Source: Tetramitus jugosus (Eukaryota; Heterolobosea; Eutetramitea; Acrasida; Vahlkampfiidae). Taken from it: a DNA stretch of 64,000 nt. Below the pieces are notes generated by a model. It ran no database searches. It worked only from the letters and a program-made list of their open reading frames with translations, and was not told where the DNA came from. The translations under genes were made by a program, and so were the position numbers. Positions within the stretch are counted from its first letter, which is position 1, and every line of letters begins with the position of its first letter. The stretch spans positions 124,001-188,000 of the forward strand of contig OW569361.1 in NCBI GenBank assembly GCA_937625935.1. The letters run 5' to 3'. This document shows positions 30,953-40,480 of this stretch, in pieces.

Positions 30953-33802
30953 TTAGTTTATTTCATACTCCTTAATATTTGGTTTACTACTTGGGGACTG
31001 TGTAATTCGATCCAAGACGTAATCACCTCTCACCATCTTAATTTTGTGTTGCTTGAGCTGAGCGATTAGTTTTTCTGTTTTGTGATCTGGCTCTGGGTCA
31101 ACGATCGCATATGAAACATCTTCCAACTCTTCTTTCTTCAATAGGGGCACACGAGGTCTACTACCTACGAAAGAGCGTTGAACAACCGAAGCACCACCAA
31201 CCATCAAAACCTTTTTCAATACACCAATAGGAGGTGATTCATTACTCTGTATCAGGATAATCTTTTCGTTCTCAAACGGAAGTCGGTTGGTAGAAGTGAT
31301 GTGTTGACGCCATTCTTTTGGATTTGGAGTTGGCCTGCCTGAACTTCCGATATTGGACTGATTGTCATATTCGTATTCTTCTTCGTCAAGAAGTCGGTTG
31401 GCTTTGATTGAATCAGCCAAATAGCTAGCCTTCAGCACCCAAGCACCACTCGCACAAGCACAAAGTACTTTTTCCGTTCTCTTTAAACTGCCAGAAATTA
31501 AGTGCGTAAACATTGGTTCATCATCTGAGACTGAAGTGAGCACCTTGGCACCCAACTTCGCAAACACGTCATTGTAAGTTTTTGCTTTTGGTATCTCGCT
31601 ACTCAGAAGAATGATCGGTTGTTGCTCGCTATCCTCGGAGTAATCCTCCTCGTCTTCGTTTTCATCCTCCTCGTCTTCATCCTCCATTGCATCTTCCTCC
31701 TGCTTCCTGGATGAGAGACGCGTCACTCTTGGTCTCTTAGTTTGAGGTTCTTCTTCCTCTTCCTTCTCCTCTTCCTTCTTCTCTCTACCTCTCTTGGCTT
31801 GTGTTTTATTCTGCTCTGGTTTTGTTGCTCGCTCTTCACTCATACACTTGGGAAGTTCATACTCTTGGTCAGGTGATAATACGTAGGTATCGATCGGTAC
31901 ATAACGCCATTCTTGAACACATTGTCGAATCCATCTGTCTGACACAATAGGTATTTTAGAGGCTATGGCGAGATCTTGCTTTGATGTTACCTTCGATTGT
32001 GCAGTCTTACTCCTCACAGCCTCCCGCACACTCTCGGCTTCGCTATCAGGCATAATTAAGCAGCTATAAGTATAATGAAGTGCCCCAGAGAACTGAGCAC
32101 CAGTGCATTGAATGAGGTAGATAATGTCGGAACGGAGCGAACCTGAAAGGCTTGAAACGGACATTGTCCAATCCCTCAGCTCGGGAATAGGAACCCTACT
32201 TGCCAGTGGGGTGTAAATTAATTGTTCGTTGTAATCCATCAACTGTCTCTTTTGAATGCAATCATCTAGCCATTGGGCTGTGACGAGTTTCTTATTTTGC
32301 TTCAGTGCTGTTTCACATACTTCTACATCTTGAAAACGAGCCAATACATGAGTACAAGCTTCTTGATACTGATTAGAAATTTTGGCACCACAATCCTTCA
32401 AAACCTCAATTAAATCTGCTTGAATATCTGCACTATATTGATTTCTACACACATAAAAGGTAAACTTTTGAAATATAGCTCTCAACCTTCTCGTTTGTTC
32501 AATAATTTGAGAATCGGTGGCAACAGATTTTACGTTCGTGCTTATGGAATGTTGTTGCGGCTCCTCCTCTTTTTTACTCTCTTCTCTGCCCTTCTTGGCA
32601 GGCGAGAACGTGATTTGTTTCGAAGGTGTTGCTGGAGTGGTTGGTGTCACTGTAGTTGTAGTAGCTGCAGCAGTACTTTCTTTTACACGTAAAGTGGGCT
32701 GAGCCGTACTCGTGCTACCCAAGGGGACATTGGATTGTGTGTCTGAAAGGAGCGTCACAAATGGAGTCTTTTGAGTCACAACAATAAATGCATCTTCGTT
32801 GACATGGTTGGATCGCTTTGCACACTCATTCAACCATTCAAACGACATAATTTTTACACCGAGGTACCACTCCTCTTGCTTTTCATCACCACCATTTTTG
32901 TCACTCTTTTTCAATGCATGTTGAATCATCTTGTCAACAACGTCTTGTTTTTGCTTGGTCAAACGACTCGATGCATCGACAATAATATGTGTACAATCTG
33001 TTGTCAACTCCTCAGAGTACTCTGCACCCAAAAACCAACATAAAAATTGGATCCTCTCCAATTGTTCACTCCATATCTCATTATTGACATTTGTGCTCAT
33101 GCCATGCACCTTGATCACACACGATACTCGCTTATCACTATTGTTACTTGATCGATTAAATGGAAGCCAATTCAACAACACTCGCTTGTCCATTCTGTTA
33201 CACACAAATCATACCAAAACAAGAGAGCAAGAACAATACACATTATATACCGAAATGATGTGATATATCACTCACAGTGGTTAGTTGAACTCTCTTTCAC
33301 CCATCAACAACCATTTGACAAAAACAAAAAACAAACTAAACAATAGCGATATGCATGCAATGTGTACATACGATTGGATGGATGACAAGGGTTGATTGTG
33401 AGATATGCTCTCCTGTAGTGCCATTTCCGATATGAATTGCACATTGTGATGCTTATGAATAACATAACATTGTTGAAATCGATACAATAGCGTTTCTTGA
33501 TCCTTGTCATGCACTTCATTTGATGATGATGACTTTGATAATTGGTCAATGGCACTTTGTGTCAAGACAACATGACTCAACTGTTTCCATCCATCTTGTT
33601 CTTCTTCTTTTTGTTTCTGCTGACTGTCGCTGCTGCTGTTCACGATGGGAATGATCATCATTGATTTTTTCTTCCATGTGCTACAATCCATGAGAATTCC
33701 TCCATTTTGTTGAATAGTTGCTTCAAGTTGCTTATTGTTGTTGGTTGTGGGAGTGGTGGTGGATAGAATGGTAAAGTATTGACCGTGAAACAACATGTTC
33801 AT
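30953..33802 (-). CDS. Multi-BRCT protein, DNA-damage adaptor type (two exons)
   Basis: Exons 33802..33372 and 33194..30953 join across a 177-nt GTATGT...AACAG intron, completing a Ser codon and giving 890 residues. Exon 1 carries a first BRCT-like unit (FHGQYFTIL...VVLTQSAIDQL). Exon 2 has about five more: CTHIIVDASS...FEWLNECAK, CTHVLARFQD...AQWLDDCIQ, SCLIMPDSE...SDRWIRQCVQEW, FTHLISGSLK...KASYLADSI, and a C-terminal degenerate unit. Long acidic and basic runs (KKEEEKEEEEE; DEDEEDENEDEEDYSED) form linkers. Family knowledge: arrays like this (TopBP1, PTIP, Rtt107) bind phosphoproteins at damaged or replicating DNA. The C-terminal pair resembles the tandem BRCTs of that group. Exact orthology is open. 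Confidence 0.82.
33195..33371 (-). other. Intron of the multi-BRCT gene
   Basis: Donor GTATGT at 33371, acceptor AACAG ending at 33195 on the reverse strand, 177 nt. Exon 1 ends two bases into a codon and exon 2 supplies the third, giving IQS followed by MDKRVLL. Without the splice, exon 1 runs into a hydrophobic nonsense tail. Confidence 0.8.
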
Positions 33803-34050
33803 TGTTGATCCTGAGAAACCAAATCACACGGTGGTTTTGCTTGAATGTTTTTGTTGAAGCTTTTTCTTTTGAGCCGTGGGACATTCCAGAAAATCGACGA
33901 AAAAGAATGCCGCGAAAAGTTTGTTTGCCGGAATGAGGACTTGAAGGTTAGTCTCCAATAGCCGTCCGTTGATCGGGCTACGGCTGCAAATTTGGCGCCA
34001 TTGATTGGGAGGGAACCAACAATTTTTCAAAGATACTAACTGAAAACGAA

Positions 34051-34698
34051 ATGAAATCATTGAAACGCTCACAGAGTAGCTCAGAGTTGAACAGCATCGC
34101 AGTGTCTCCCATGAGACTGAAGAGAGATCTTACAATACGTGTGGGAGATGAATCTGTAGCTTCACCAACCAGAAGCTCAACAAAACGATTAAATATATGG
34201 GAGAGGCTATCTGATCCAGCATCCTTTACAGGAGTTTATGCAGAGAGATTTCGAGATGGAGGATCAATAAACTCTAGCGCTCATGACGGCAACATTAGAG
34301 ACTTGAGTGAGATTACTCGTCCCGGATTCAGAACATCATCTCATGTAAAAACAGGAAAGGGATGGGAACCAGGACAGCACGCCAATTCGGGCATGCTTTG
34401 CGATACTCCTGCAACTAGACGAGCACCAGAATCACCAAAGAGTGCGTTCCTAAACTCCTCTCTTTCCATTAGCTCATCTTCCTCTCCCAGATCTAGTGTT
34501 CGAAGCAGAACTTCGAGTCCTGCTTCATTCATGCTTCATAGATCCATATCATCCAATAGCGTTCGGTCAAATCGAAGTGAATACACTAGTTTTCCATCCT
34601 CACCCAAACATGTACCTCCAGTTTCCCCCATCAACAATAGGAGAACTCTTCGAAGGTCAACGAGTGTTCAAAATGTTAGAGACTTCCTTACTTTATAA
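34051..34698 (+). CDS. Ser/Arg-rich disordered protein with p25-alpha-like motif
   Basis: A 215-residue basic protein, Ser about a quarter of residues, with many S-P and R-S pairs, hence probably disordered and phosphorylated. One ordered-looking segment (IWERLSDPASFTGVYAERF, residues about 49-67, followed by DGG) matches the conserved C-terminal core of p25-alpha/TPPP proteins (L-[TS]-D...[YF]-T-G...[KE]-R-F-D). Those proteins bundle and stabilise microtubules. The rest of the p25-alpha domain is missing, so only the motif is shared. The C-terminus (RRTLRRSTSVQNVRDFL) is basic. A microtubule or cytoskeletal role is inference. It converges on the next gene with 23 bp between stops. Confidence 0.65.
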   Translation: MKSLKRSQSSSELNSIAVSPMRLKRDLTIRVGDESVASPTRSSTKRLNIWERLSDPASFTGVYAERFRDGGSINSSAHDGNIRDLSEITRPGFRTSSHVKTGKGWEPGQHANSGMLCDTPATRRAPESPKSAFLNSSLSISSSSSPRSSVRSRTSSPASFMLHRSISSNSVRSNRSEYTSFPSSPKHVPPVSPINNRRTLRRSTSVQNVRDFLTL

Positions 34699-34721
34699 AT
34701 GTTATGTTGTAAAAATTACTT

Positions 34722-36083
34722 CTATGAGTCATTTTGTCTAAATAACATGATTTGGGACCTAATTTGCTGAAACAAAGGCTCCTCCCATCCACAATCATTC
34801 CCCAACTTCTTAATTTGTAATAGTTTCTCCAAGAAAAATTTCTTTTCAAATAACAAAGCAGATCGAACCACTAACAATGCGTTCCTTCTGGCTTCAAATT
34901 CTTCATCAACTCGTATCATTTCTTCCAATTGATCATAATTTTCAGAAAGTTTGAAGCTGTCGGCAGGAACCACTGATTCGAGTTGATCTCTGCAGCTCAA
35001 AAGGTTTGTAGCTGCTGTGAAAGGACTTTGTGATCGGCTGTGTTCTCTACCTAGAACTTTATCAGCCTCTTTGGGAGTGTTCGGATGTGATCTCAAGTTA
35101 GGAGATGTATTGCGTTTGCTATCGAACGAATGGTCTAGGGATGAAGATCGAATGGCTACCTCTGGAATCATGGACATCGCGCTTGGATTTTCATTTCCTC
35201 TTTCTTCCATTGGTTTTTTTAATTCTACTTCCGTATCAGAATAACTATTTTCAAGATTAACCTCTTCGACATCAATCGATTGTTCATAAGAGTAAAAACT
35301 GTCGCTGCCAATAGATGAAGACTTAGAATTAGTGAACTTTTCACCAATCTTCTGATTTCTGTGTTCGAATTTTGAATTGTTCAGCATTGGTGAATTAGAA
35401 ATCTCCTTTCGTATCATGTGATGTTGGCGTGGAGTTAATGACGATAATGAAAAATTGACGACTGCCTCCTCGAGATCCTCATCGTCATTTTGGTCATACT
35501 CATCCACATCTGTGTCTTCTTCCATAGAATGAGTACTCTCTTCCGAATAGTTCTCATCTTCGCTTGATTTTTCAAACTCTTCTTCGTAATCCTCTTGCTC
35601 TTTCCTCTTTGCGAAAATCGATTCAATTAAATCTTGTTTGGATAGTATGTTTCTTGAAGATCGGCTTTCAGTGGGTTCTTGGTTTGGTGTTATTGAACCT
35701 TTCAAATGGTAAAATTCCTTGTGTATGGATTCTAACTTTTGCTTTTGCTCATCATCTCTCTCCTGACGTACGCTTGCTCTTCGTTGCTTTGTTTCTTGTC
35801 TTTTGGCCAGTAGTCTGTTAGAGCTTGAAAATGACTCCATAAGACTAGAATCTTGTTCATTTCTCTCTTTCTTTGGGTCTTGAATAACCCGTGAAGTTCT
35901 CTGTTTGAAGTGATCAGAGTCATAGGTGATTCTATCGAGGAAAGACTCACTTGTGGTGACGGTTGGAGTTGTTTGTTCCTTGTAAAAACTCTGTTCAACT
36001 CGTTTTCGTTCATTCTGAGCTCTGAGGGTTCGATAGTACAAGAGTCGTCGTTCTGTTGGATGGTTGTTCGTGATTGTGTTCAT
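34722..36083 (-). CDS. Charged, largely disordered hypothetical protein
   Basis: A 453-residue protein with a clear ATG at 36083. The N-terminal third is basic and coiled-coil-prone (RRLLYYRTLRAQNERKRVEQ; KQRRASVRQERDDEQKQKL). The middle is strongly acidic (EDYEEEFEKSSEDENYSEES, DVDEYDQNDDEDLEE). The last 70 residues look helical (MIRVDEEFEARRNALLVVRS; FEKKFFLEKLLQIKKLG). I recognise no domain. A degraded copy of the part coding for residues about 88-185 lies at 39525-39732 in the opposite orientation, so this locus has been a source of a gene fragment. Function is unknown. Confidence 0.7.
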   Translation of the reverse strand: MNTITNNHPTERRLLYYRTLRAQNERKRVEQSFYKEQTTPTVTTSESFLDRITYDSDHFKQRTSRVIQDPKKERNEQDSSLMESFSSSNRLLAKRQETKQRRASVRQERDDEQKQKLESIHKEFYHLKGSITPNQEPTESRSSRNILSKQDLIESIFAKRKEQEDYEEEFEKSSEDENYSEESTHSMEEDTDVDEYDQNDDEDLEEAVVNFSLSSLTPRQHHMIRKEISNSPMLNNSKFEHRNQKIGEKFTNSKSSSIGSDSFYSYEQSIDVEEVNLENSYSDTEVELKKPMEERGNENPSAMSMIPEVAIRSSSLDHSFDSKRNTSPNLRSHPNTPKEADKVLGREHSRSQSPFTAATNLLSCRDQLESVVPADSFKLSENYDQLEEMIRVDEEFEARRNALLVVRSALLFEKKFFLEKLLQIKKLGNDCGWEEPLFQQIRSQIMLFRQNDS

Positions 36084-37059
36084 TTTATCAGTAGTTACTC
36101 TGAAGTATCATCAAAAAAGTCCGATCTTACCACAAAGGATATCAGTTTTTGCAGCTATCTATGTTGAGACCTTTGTCTATGCTGCTCATAAAAAAGGATC
36201 ATCGGTTCGATCTGTTGGCCTTTACTGAGCTACTGTCAACCCTATCAGCGGTTTTTGCTTGGCACGAATCTGACATTCCATGAATCGATTGATCTTCGAT
36301 GGGAACTCACCAGAAACAAATGTGTCTCAAGGCTTTGGACCGCCTCTCTGGTGTTCGTTAGCTGTGTGGGGCACCGGGATTTCCACAGAGGCATATAGAT
36401 CACTCAGTCTCAAACTCAACGGAATTGGTGTTATTATACGTTTACAACAAAAAACTGTAACTAGTCCAAGTATGGAACATAATCTGCTAAATCTCTGTAA
36501 ACAAGAGCAAGATTTGAGCAGGAGGAGAACGTTGGCTGATGTGGACGGATCATCAAGGGAGAGAAAACAAGTAAAAAGACGACAAAGAAATAAATTAGTT
36601 GATTTCTGTAGTTGGTCGTGGCTGTTGATTATTGTGAAGCTGGTGATGCTTCATGGAGCATAGAATGGCCTATAGCCAGTCACAGCCCGGTTGTGTCTCA
36701 AAATTTGCGGCTGGTGGGGATTCTGTAGCTCTCCATGGTTGATGCCAACAAATCATGGTTATTCTAGAAGAGCTGCGATGAGCCATGTCTCAAAACCGCT
36801 GGTTTTTGACCTGAAAATTTCTGCAAGGGTGAATGCTTGCATTTCTTGTCTGGATCCGTCTTCAGAAATGGGAGCAAATGGAACACACAGGATGATGTTG
36901 TCATTGTTTGGTTTCAGTATTGTTCTTTGTTCGACCTAAAACCTGGGGCTTCCAGATATTATATTGACCTCTAACCCCCTCCCTCCCTGTTTTGAATGTG
37001 TATTTTTATGTAAAACCAGCCGTTACATCATTTCTCCTTTAAAAAAACAAAAAATTAAA
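36084..37059. other. Island DNA with a possible decayed phosphatase-like fragment
   Basis: 976 bp without a convincing gene. A forward open stretch 36280-36663 starts with ATG and reads QGFGPPLWCSLAVWGTGIS then NGIGVIIRL. That layout resembles the region ahead of the active site in small dual-specificity phosphatases, but no HCxxGxxR loop follows. A further stretch (36691-36939) is open but anonymous. It is best viewed as a possible relic. Confidence 0.3.
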
Positions 37060-38096
37060 ATGCAACGCAAAGCAGCGTTTCGTGAAGAAGAGGAGCGCAC
37101 CACACCAAACACAACACACAGAAAGTCAGAGTAACACCGCTCATCTCTTTGGATGTATGGAGCAATGTAGTATTGTTCTGCAACACACCAGAATGGATAC
37201 AACTGAGTTATACATGTAAAGACATAAATCAATACAAATTCAGCAAAAACCTAATGAAGAATAAGACTAAGACCATGATAGAAGATTTATCGCCAGATGA
37301 CATCACCAAGTACTTTGATATGTCAAAAGGAACACTTTTCAATGTGAATCTCAGACGTAATTGTCGTAACATCCGCGACTCTCACTTGTCCTTTTTGGAA
37401 GGAATTCATGTACTTAACATTCGTCAGTGTGTATTTTTAACAAGTGATGCTTTCAAATACCTGAAAGGAATCCACACCCTTAATATGATGCTCTGGAGGC
37501 AAGAGACGATTACCGACAAAGCATTTACTCATCTCAAGGGAATTCATACTCTTATAATGAGTGAATGCAATCAAAACACGATCACCGACAAAGCCTTTGC
37601 AAATCTGAAAGGAATTCACACTCTCGATATGGGCTATTGTCACCAAAAAACTATCACTGACAAAGCATTTGAATATTTAAAGGGAATTCATACTCTTATA
37701 ATGCATAGATGCAATCAAGACACGATCACTGACAAAGCCTTTGTAAATCTGAAAGGAATTCACACTCTCGATATGGGCTATTGTCACCAAAAAACTATCA
37801 CGGATAAGGCATTTGAACATTTAAAGGGAATTCATACTCTTATAATGCAGAGATGCAATCAAGACACCATCACTGACAAAGCATTTGCCAATCTGAAGGG
37901 AATTCATACTCTCAATATGGATGAATGTACTCAAGAAACAATCACTGATGCGGTGTTTGAACATTTACAAGGAATTGAATCGCTTAGTTTTGGCATAAGA
38001 AATAGAGAGTCGGGCAATGGAGAGTGGGACCTCACAGTTGCAGAGTGGACAGATGCGGACTATACATCGTATATTGAATCGTTCAATCTAGATTGA
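37060..38096 (+). CDS. F-box-like protein with 24-residue LRR array (giant-virus style), start disrupted
   Basis: The open frame runs from the stop at 37083 to 38096 but has no in-frame ATG before codon 36 of its TTG-initiated form (TTG at 37149). An ATG at 37060 is in another frame, so a frameshift or missed exon near 37110-37130 is likely. The N-terminal stretch (LDVWSNVVLFCNTPEWIQLS...CKDINQYKF) resembles an F-box. Seven or eight repeats of 24 residues follow, with core TITDKAFxxLKGIHTLxMxxCxQ, a cysteine-containing LRR. The central four form two nearly identical 48-residue dimers (144 bp each). I recall similar KGIHTL-type arrays in giant viruses of protists, so transfer between amoeba and virus is possible. 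It may be a pseudogene. Confidence 0.6.
37601..37888 (+). repeat. 144-bp tandem duplication inside the LRR gene
   Basis: The unit starting AAATCTGAAAGGAATTCACA at 37601 recurs at 37745. The two 144-bp units differ at only a handful of positions by eye and encode two LRRs each, so the duplication is recent compared with the other repeats of the array. Confidence 0.85.
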
Positions 38097-38219
38097 GGGA
38101 AGAAAGTCCTACCAGAGTTTTCAACACACGACTTATGGTAGACCTCTCACAACGATACATACCAGGAGTGATTATCTCCTTCGATAGTCATTCATCAAGT
38201 GGTCAGGAATTGTGAGAGC

Positions 38220-38527
38220 CAGAAAAAGATTGAGCAAGCATATATACACATGTGGAATCATATCAAACGATTGGCTCCATAGATTGAGAAGGTCGATAAT
38301 TTGTTGGTTTCTGTTGATTTGGAGAAACCAATGCATAATGCCATGAAAAATGTCGTACCAAAAACGTTGATTGTGGGTTGTGAATTTCATCTAAAACTGG
38401 CTGTAAACGAAAAGCGAGAAGCAGATGCAGCAAGATTCCCTCATACATTATGGTCAAGGTGCTCCATGCTTTCGTATGACATCAAGATGACAAACAATTT
38501 AGCGGAGAGTATTCAGGAAGGATGCTG
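38220..38527 (+). pseudogene. MULE-type transposase remnant
   Basis: Forward-strand coding relic: IEQAYIHMWNHIKRLAP, a stop, IEKVDNLL, then VSVDLEKPMHNAMKNVVP, VGCEFHLKLAV and MTNNLAESIQ. The D-[LF]-E-K...A...N-A-[MV]...FP...GC-x-FH-[LF] pattern and the later TNN-x-[AV]-E motif are characteristic of the catalytic core of MULE transposases (second Asp, then CxxH-type region). Only about 100 codons survive, with one internal stop and no ends, so the element is dead. Confidence 0.6.
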
Positions 38528-38573
38528 ATGACAGAAAAATAAGAAGTGAAAATTATGTTTCAGTTAATGAGCA

Positions 38574-38783
38574 GTCCAGCAATTCTCTCATCAACCTATT
38601 GAGCACTATCAACCCTATACTCAATTCATTGCTAATCAGGACATTCAACAAAACTTTGTAGTGAATCGGAACGCTCCAATAGGGTTGAATTTGATAGTAC
38701 CTATGTTGCAAGGTACTCAAGGTACACCATCGAATACGCAAACTAGCCAGCGTAACAGCATTCAGTTTCATCAATTTTGACCA
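38574..38783 (+). pseudogene. Orphan Gln-rich coding fragment
   Basis: One forward frame is open without a start and reads QFSHQPIEHYQPYTQFIANQ, continuing to RNAPIGLNLIVPMLQGTQ and ending SIQFHQF before a TGA. Its composition is unlike random DNA and like a low-complexity exon. No family was recognised and no partner exon was seen. Confidence 0.35.
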
Positions 38784-38867
38784 ATAAATGAATGGAAGAA
38801 CGATGAACAATCCGTAAATTCTTCGCCAAAAGTTTTTTGTTTTTACAACAAATTTTACAAAACTGAA

Positions 38868-39113
38868 GGTAGAGCAGAAGGTTGTCGTTGAACAACCAAA
38901 GGAAAATCCTGTTGTTGTGCCTAAGCCGAAGACTACTTCTTCCCTGTTTGATGATGATGACGACGATGATTTCCTTGCAATCAAGTCGACAAAGAAGGAG
39001 GAAGGCAAGCCAGTTGTTTCACAACCCATCACACCTGTTACTCGCATTGCCTCATATAAAGAAATGCAAACCCTCTTCGATCTTATCATCATCATATATA
39101 TACACCAACTTTA
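38868..39113 (+). pseudogene. Orphan acidic LF-motif fragment (FAM21/WASHC2-like)
   Basis: The forward frame without a usable ATG reads VEQKVVVEQPKENPVVVPKP, then SSLFDDDDDDDFLAIKSTKK and EEGKPVVSQPITPVTRIASY. The L-F-acidic-run-[FL] pattern is the repeated LFa-type motif of the FAM21 tail of the WASH complex, though many trafficking proteins share it. The frame ends in hydrophobic nonsense (IIIIYIHQL). Likely a broken-off piece of a gene located elsewhere. Confidence 0.4.
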
Positions 39114-39524
39114 AAAACTACTCTGGTACTTGTACGGTTTCACCTGTGTCATTCTCGTGCAGACAAATTCAAAGGTACCAACCGAAAAACTCAGATGTTC
39201 ATACTTCTCGTCAGTCGAACGTTTTGGTTGTGAAACACCACAACAGATCAATTCCCGTCTATTCTGATTAAGAAAGTGGAACTAATGAATGCGTTTGAAA
39301 TTCTACTCGTGCGCCAGATTTGTGACTCTGGAGCATCAAATGGTTTCCAGTAGTAAGTTTTGATTCCTTTTCAAACATCTCGTCGTTTCTATTCCAATGA
39401 TATCGCCTTGCTCAAACAATTTCAGACCTTAATCCTACACCCAAGTCATCCGATTGATAACCAATGCAGTCTCAGTAAGGAGAACAGAGGTCCTCTGATT
39501 AATCCTAGACTTCCAGACTCCTTT

Positions 39525-39732
39525 TGGCCAAGAAACAAAGCAACGAAGAGCAAGCGTACGTCAGGAGAGAGATGATGAGCAAAAACAAAAGTTAAAATCC
39601 ATACACAAGGAATTTTATCATTGGAAAGGTTCAACAACACCAAACCAAGACACACAAAGAGGAAAGAGCAAGGAATACGAAGAAGAGTTTCAAAAATCAA
39701 GCGAAGAAGAGAACTATTCGGAAGAGAGTATT
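39525..39732 (+). pseudogene. Degraded inverted partial copy of the 34722-36083 gene
   Basis: The forward strand reads KKQRRASVRQ-like and then DDEQKQKLKSIHKEFYH, WKGSTTPNQD, KEYEEEFQKSSEEENYSEES. This is nearly identical at DNA level to the coding strand of the neighbouring gene (its residues about 88-185), but lacks about 65-70 internal bases and a few small pieces. The source gene lies 3.5 kb away in opposite orientation. No start or promoter is present, so it is a non-functional segmental copy. Confidence 0.85.
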
Positions 39733-39739
39733 CGATAAT

Positions 39740-40330
39740 AATAGCAATTTCTTTCTTCGCTTGCTCCAGAATTAGCCGATTTTCAGTGCTGAGCTGTACA
39801 ACAGGCACTGTTGGCAGTGGTGTTGCACTCCTTAGTTCTTCTGCCTCCATTAGATCAGGAGCAGTTCTTTGTGCAACTTCTTGTTCCGGTATTGGAACCG
39901 GTTTGTTGCCCTCTTGACCCTTTGTCTTTGCCAATTCCTTGGTGAGTTCTGTGATCTGTCGATACAACCACCGTCAGCAGCTCCTCGTACAACCTCTTGT
40001 TGACAGCCTTGAGAGGATCATGTGGTCTCTCGACCTATCGAGTGACCGTGGCCTTGACCTTGTTCTCTCCACTGAGCACTGCCACGCTTCTTGAGCACAC
40101 TTGCAACCTTCTCAGGTCCCATTAGCTTCTTGATGTCGTCCACTGACATGTCCTTCATGCCATGGACGACCACCTTTCTTGAGCAATCAACACTGCGCTT
40201 GGGTGCGGCAGCTGTTGCCAATCCTCCTCTCTTTGTTGAACAACTCAACAAAGTCATAGATGCGGTCACCCTTGACCGTCACCCATGCAACAAAGCTTTG
40301 CTGGCCTTTCCTAATTTGTATCTGTTGCGG
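39740..40330 (-). pseudogene. Orphan coding fragments, reverse strand
   Basis: Two reverse-strand stretches look coding but lack starts and partners. 39967-39740 reads ITELTKELAKTKGQEGNKPV...LPTVPVVQLSTENRLILEQA. 40330-40018 reads in shifting frames as VTVKGDRIYDFVELFNKERR and KVVVHGMKDMSVDDIKKLMG...KVASVLKKRG. The frame changes between the pieces indicate decay. I could not name the parent genes. They sit between the partial gene copy and tRNA-Thr. Confidence 0.4.
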
Positions 40331-40372
40331 GAGCAAAAACTGCCAAAAATTGACAATTTTCACACAGGAAAA

Positions 40373-40444
40373 GGCCTAATAGCACAGCGGTAGTGCACCA
40401 GTCTTGTAAACTGGGGGTCCCGAGTTCGATTCTCGGTTGGGCCT
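40373..40444 (+). tRNA. tRNA-Thr (TGT)
   Basis: 72 nt. Acceptor GGCCTAA pairs with TTGGGCC (one G-T), the D stem is GCAC/GTGC, the anticodon stem CCAGT/ACTGG encloses loop CTTGTAA with anticodon TGT reading ACA, and the T arm CCGAG-TTCGATT-CTCGG is standard. TTTT follows 2-3 nt after the end as a polymerase III stop. No intron. Confidence 0.93.
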
Positions 40445-40480
40445 ACCTTTTGCTTGCAAACAACTTTGACATGTCTCTTC

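Noticed and set aside
36280-36663. A dual-specificity phosphatase gene
   Set aside because: Only a faint N-terminal resemblance; no HCxxGxxR active-site loop follows, so it is kept as a possible relic only.
37149-37151. Initiation of the LRR gene at 37149
   Set aside because: The codon is TTG with no supporting context; a disrupted or spliced start is more likely.
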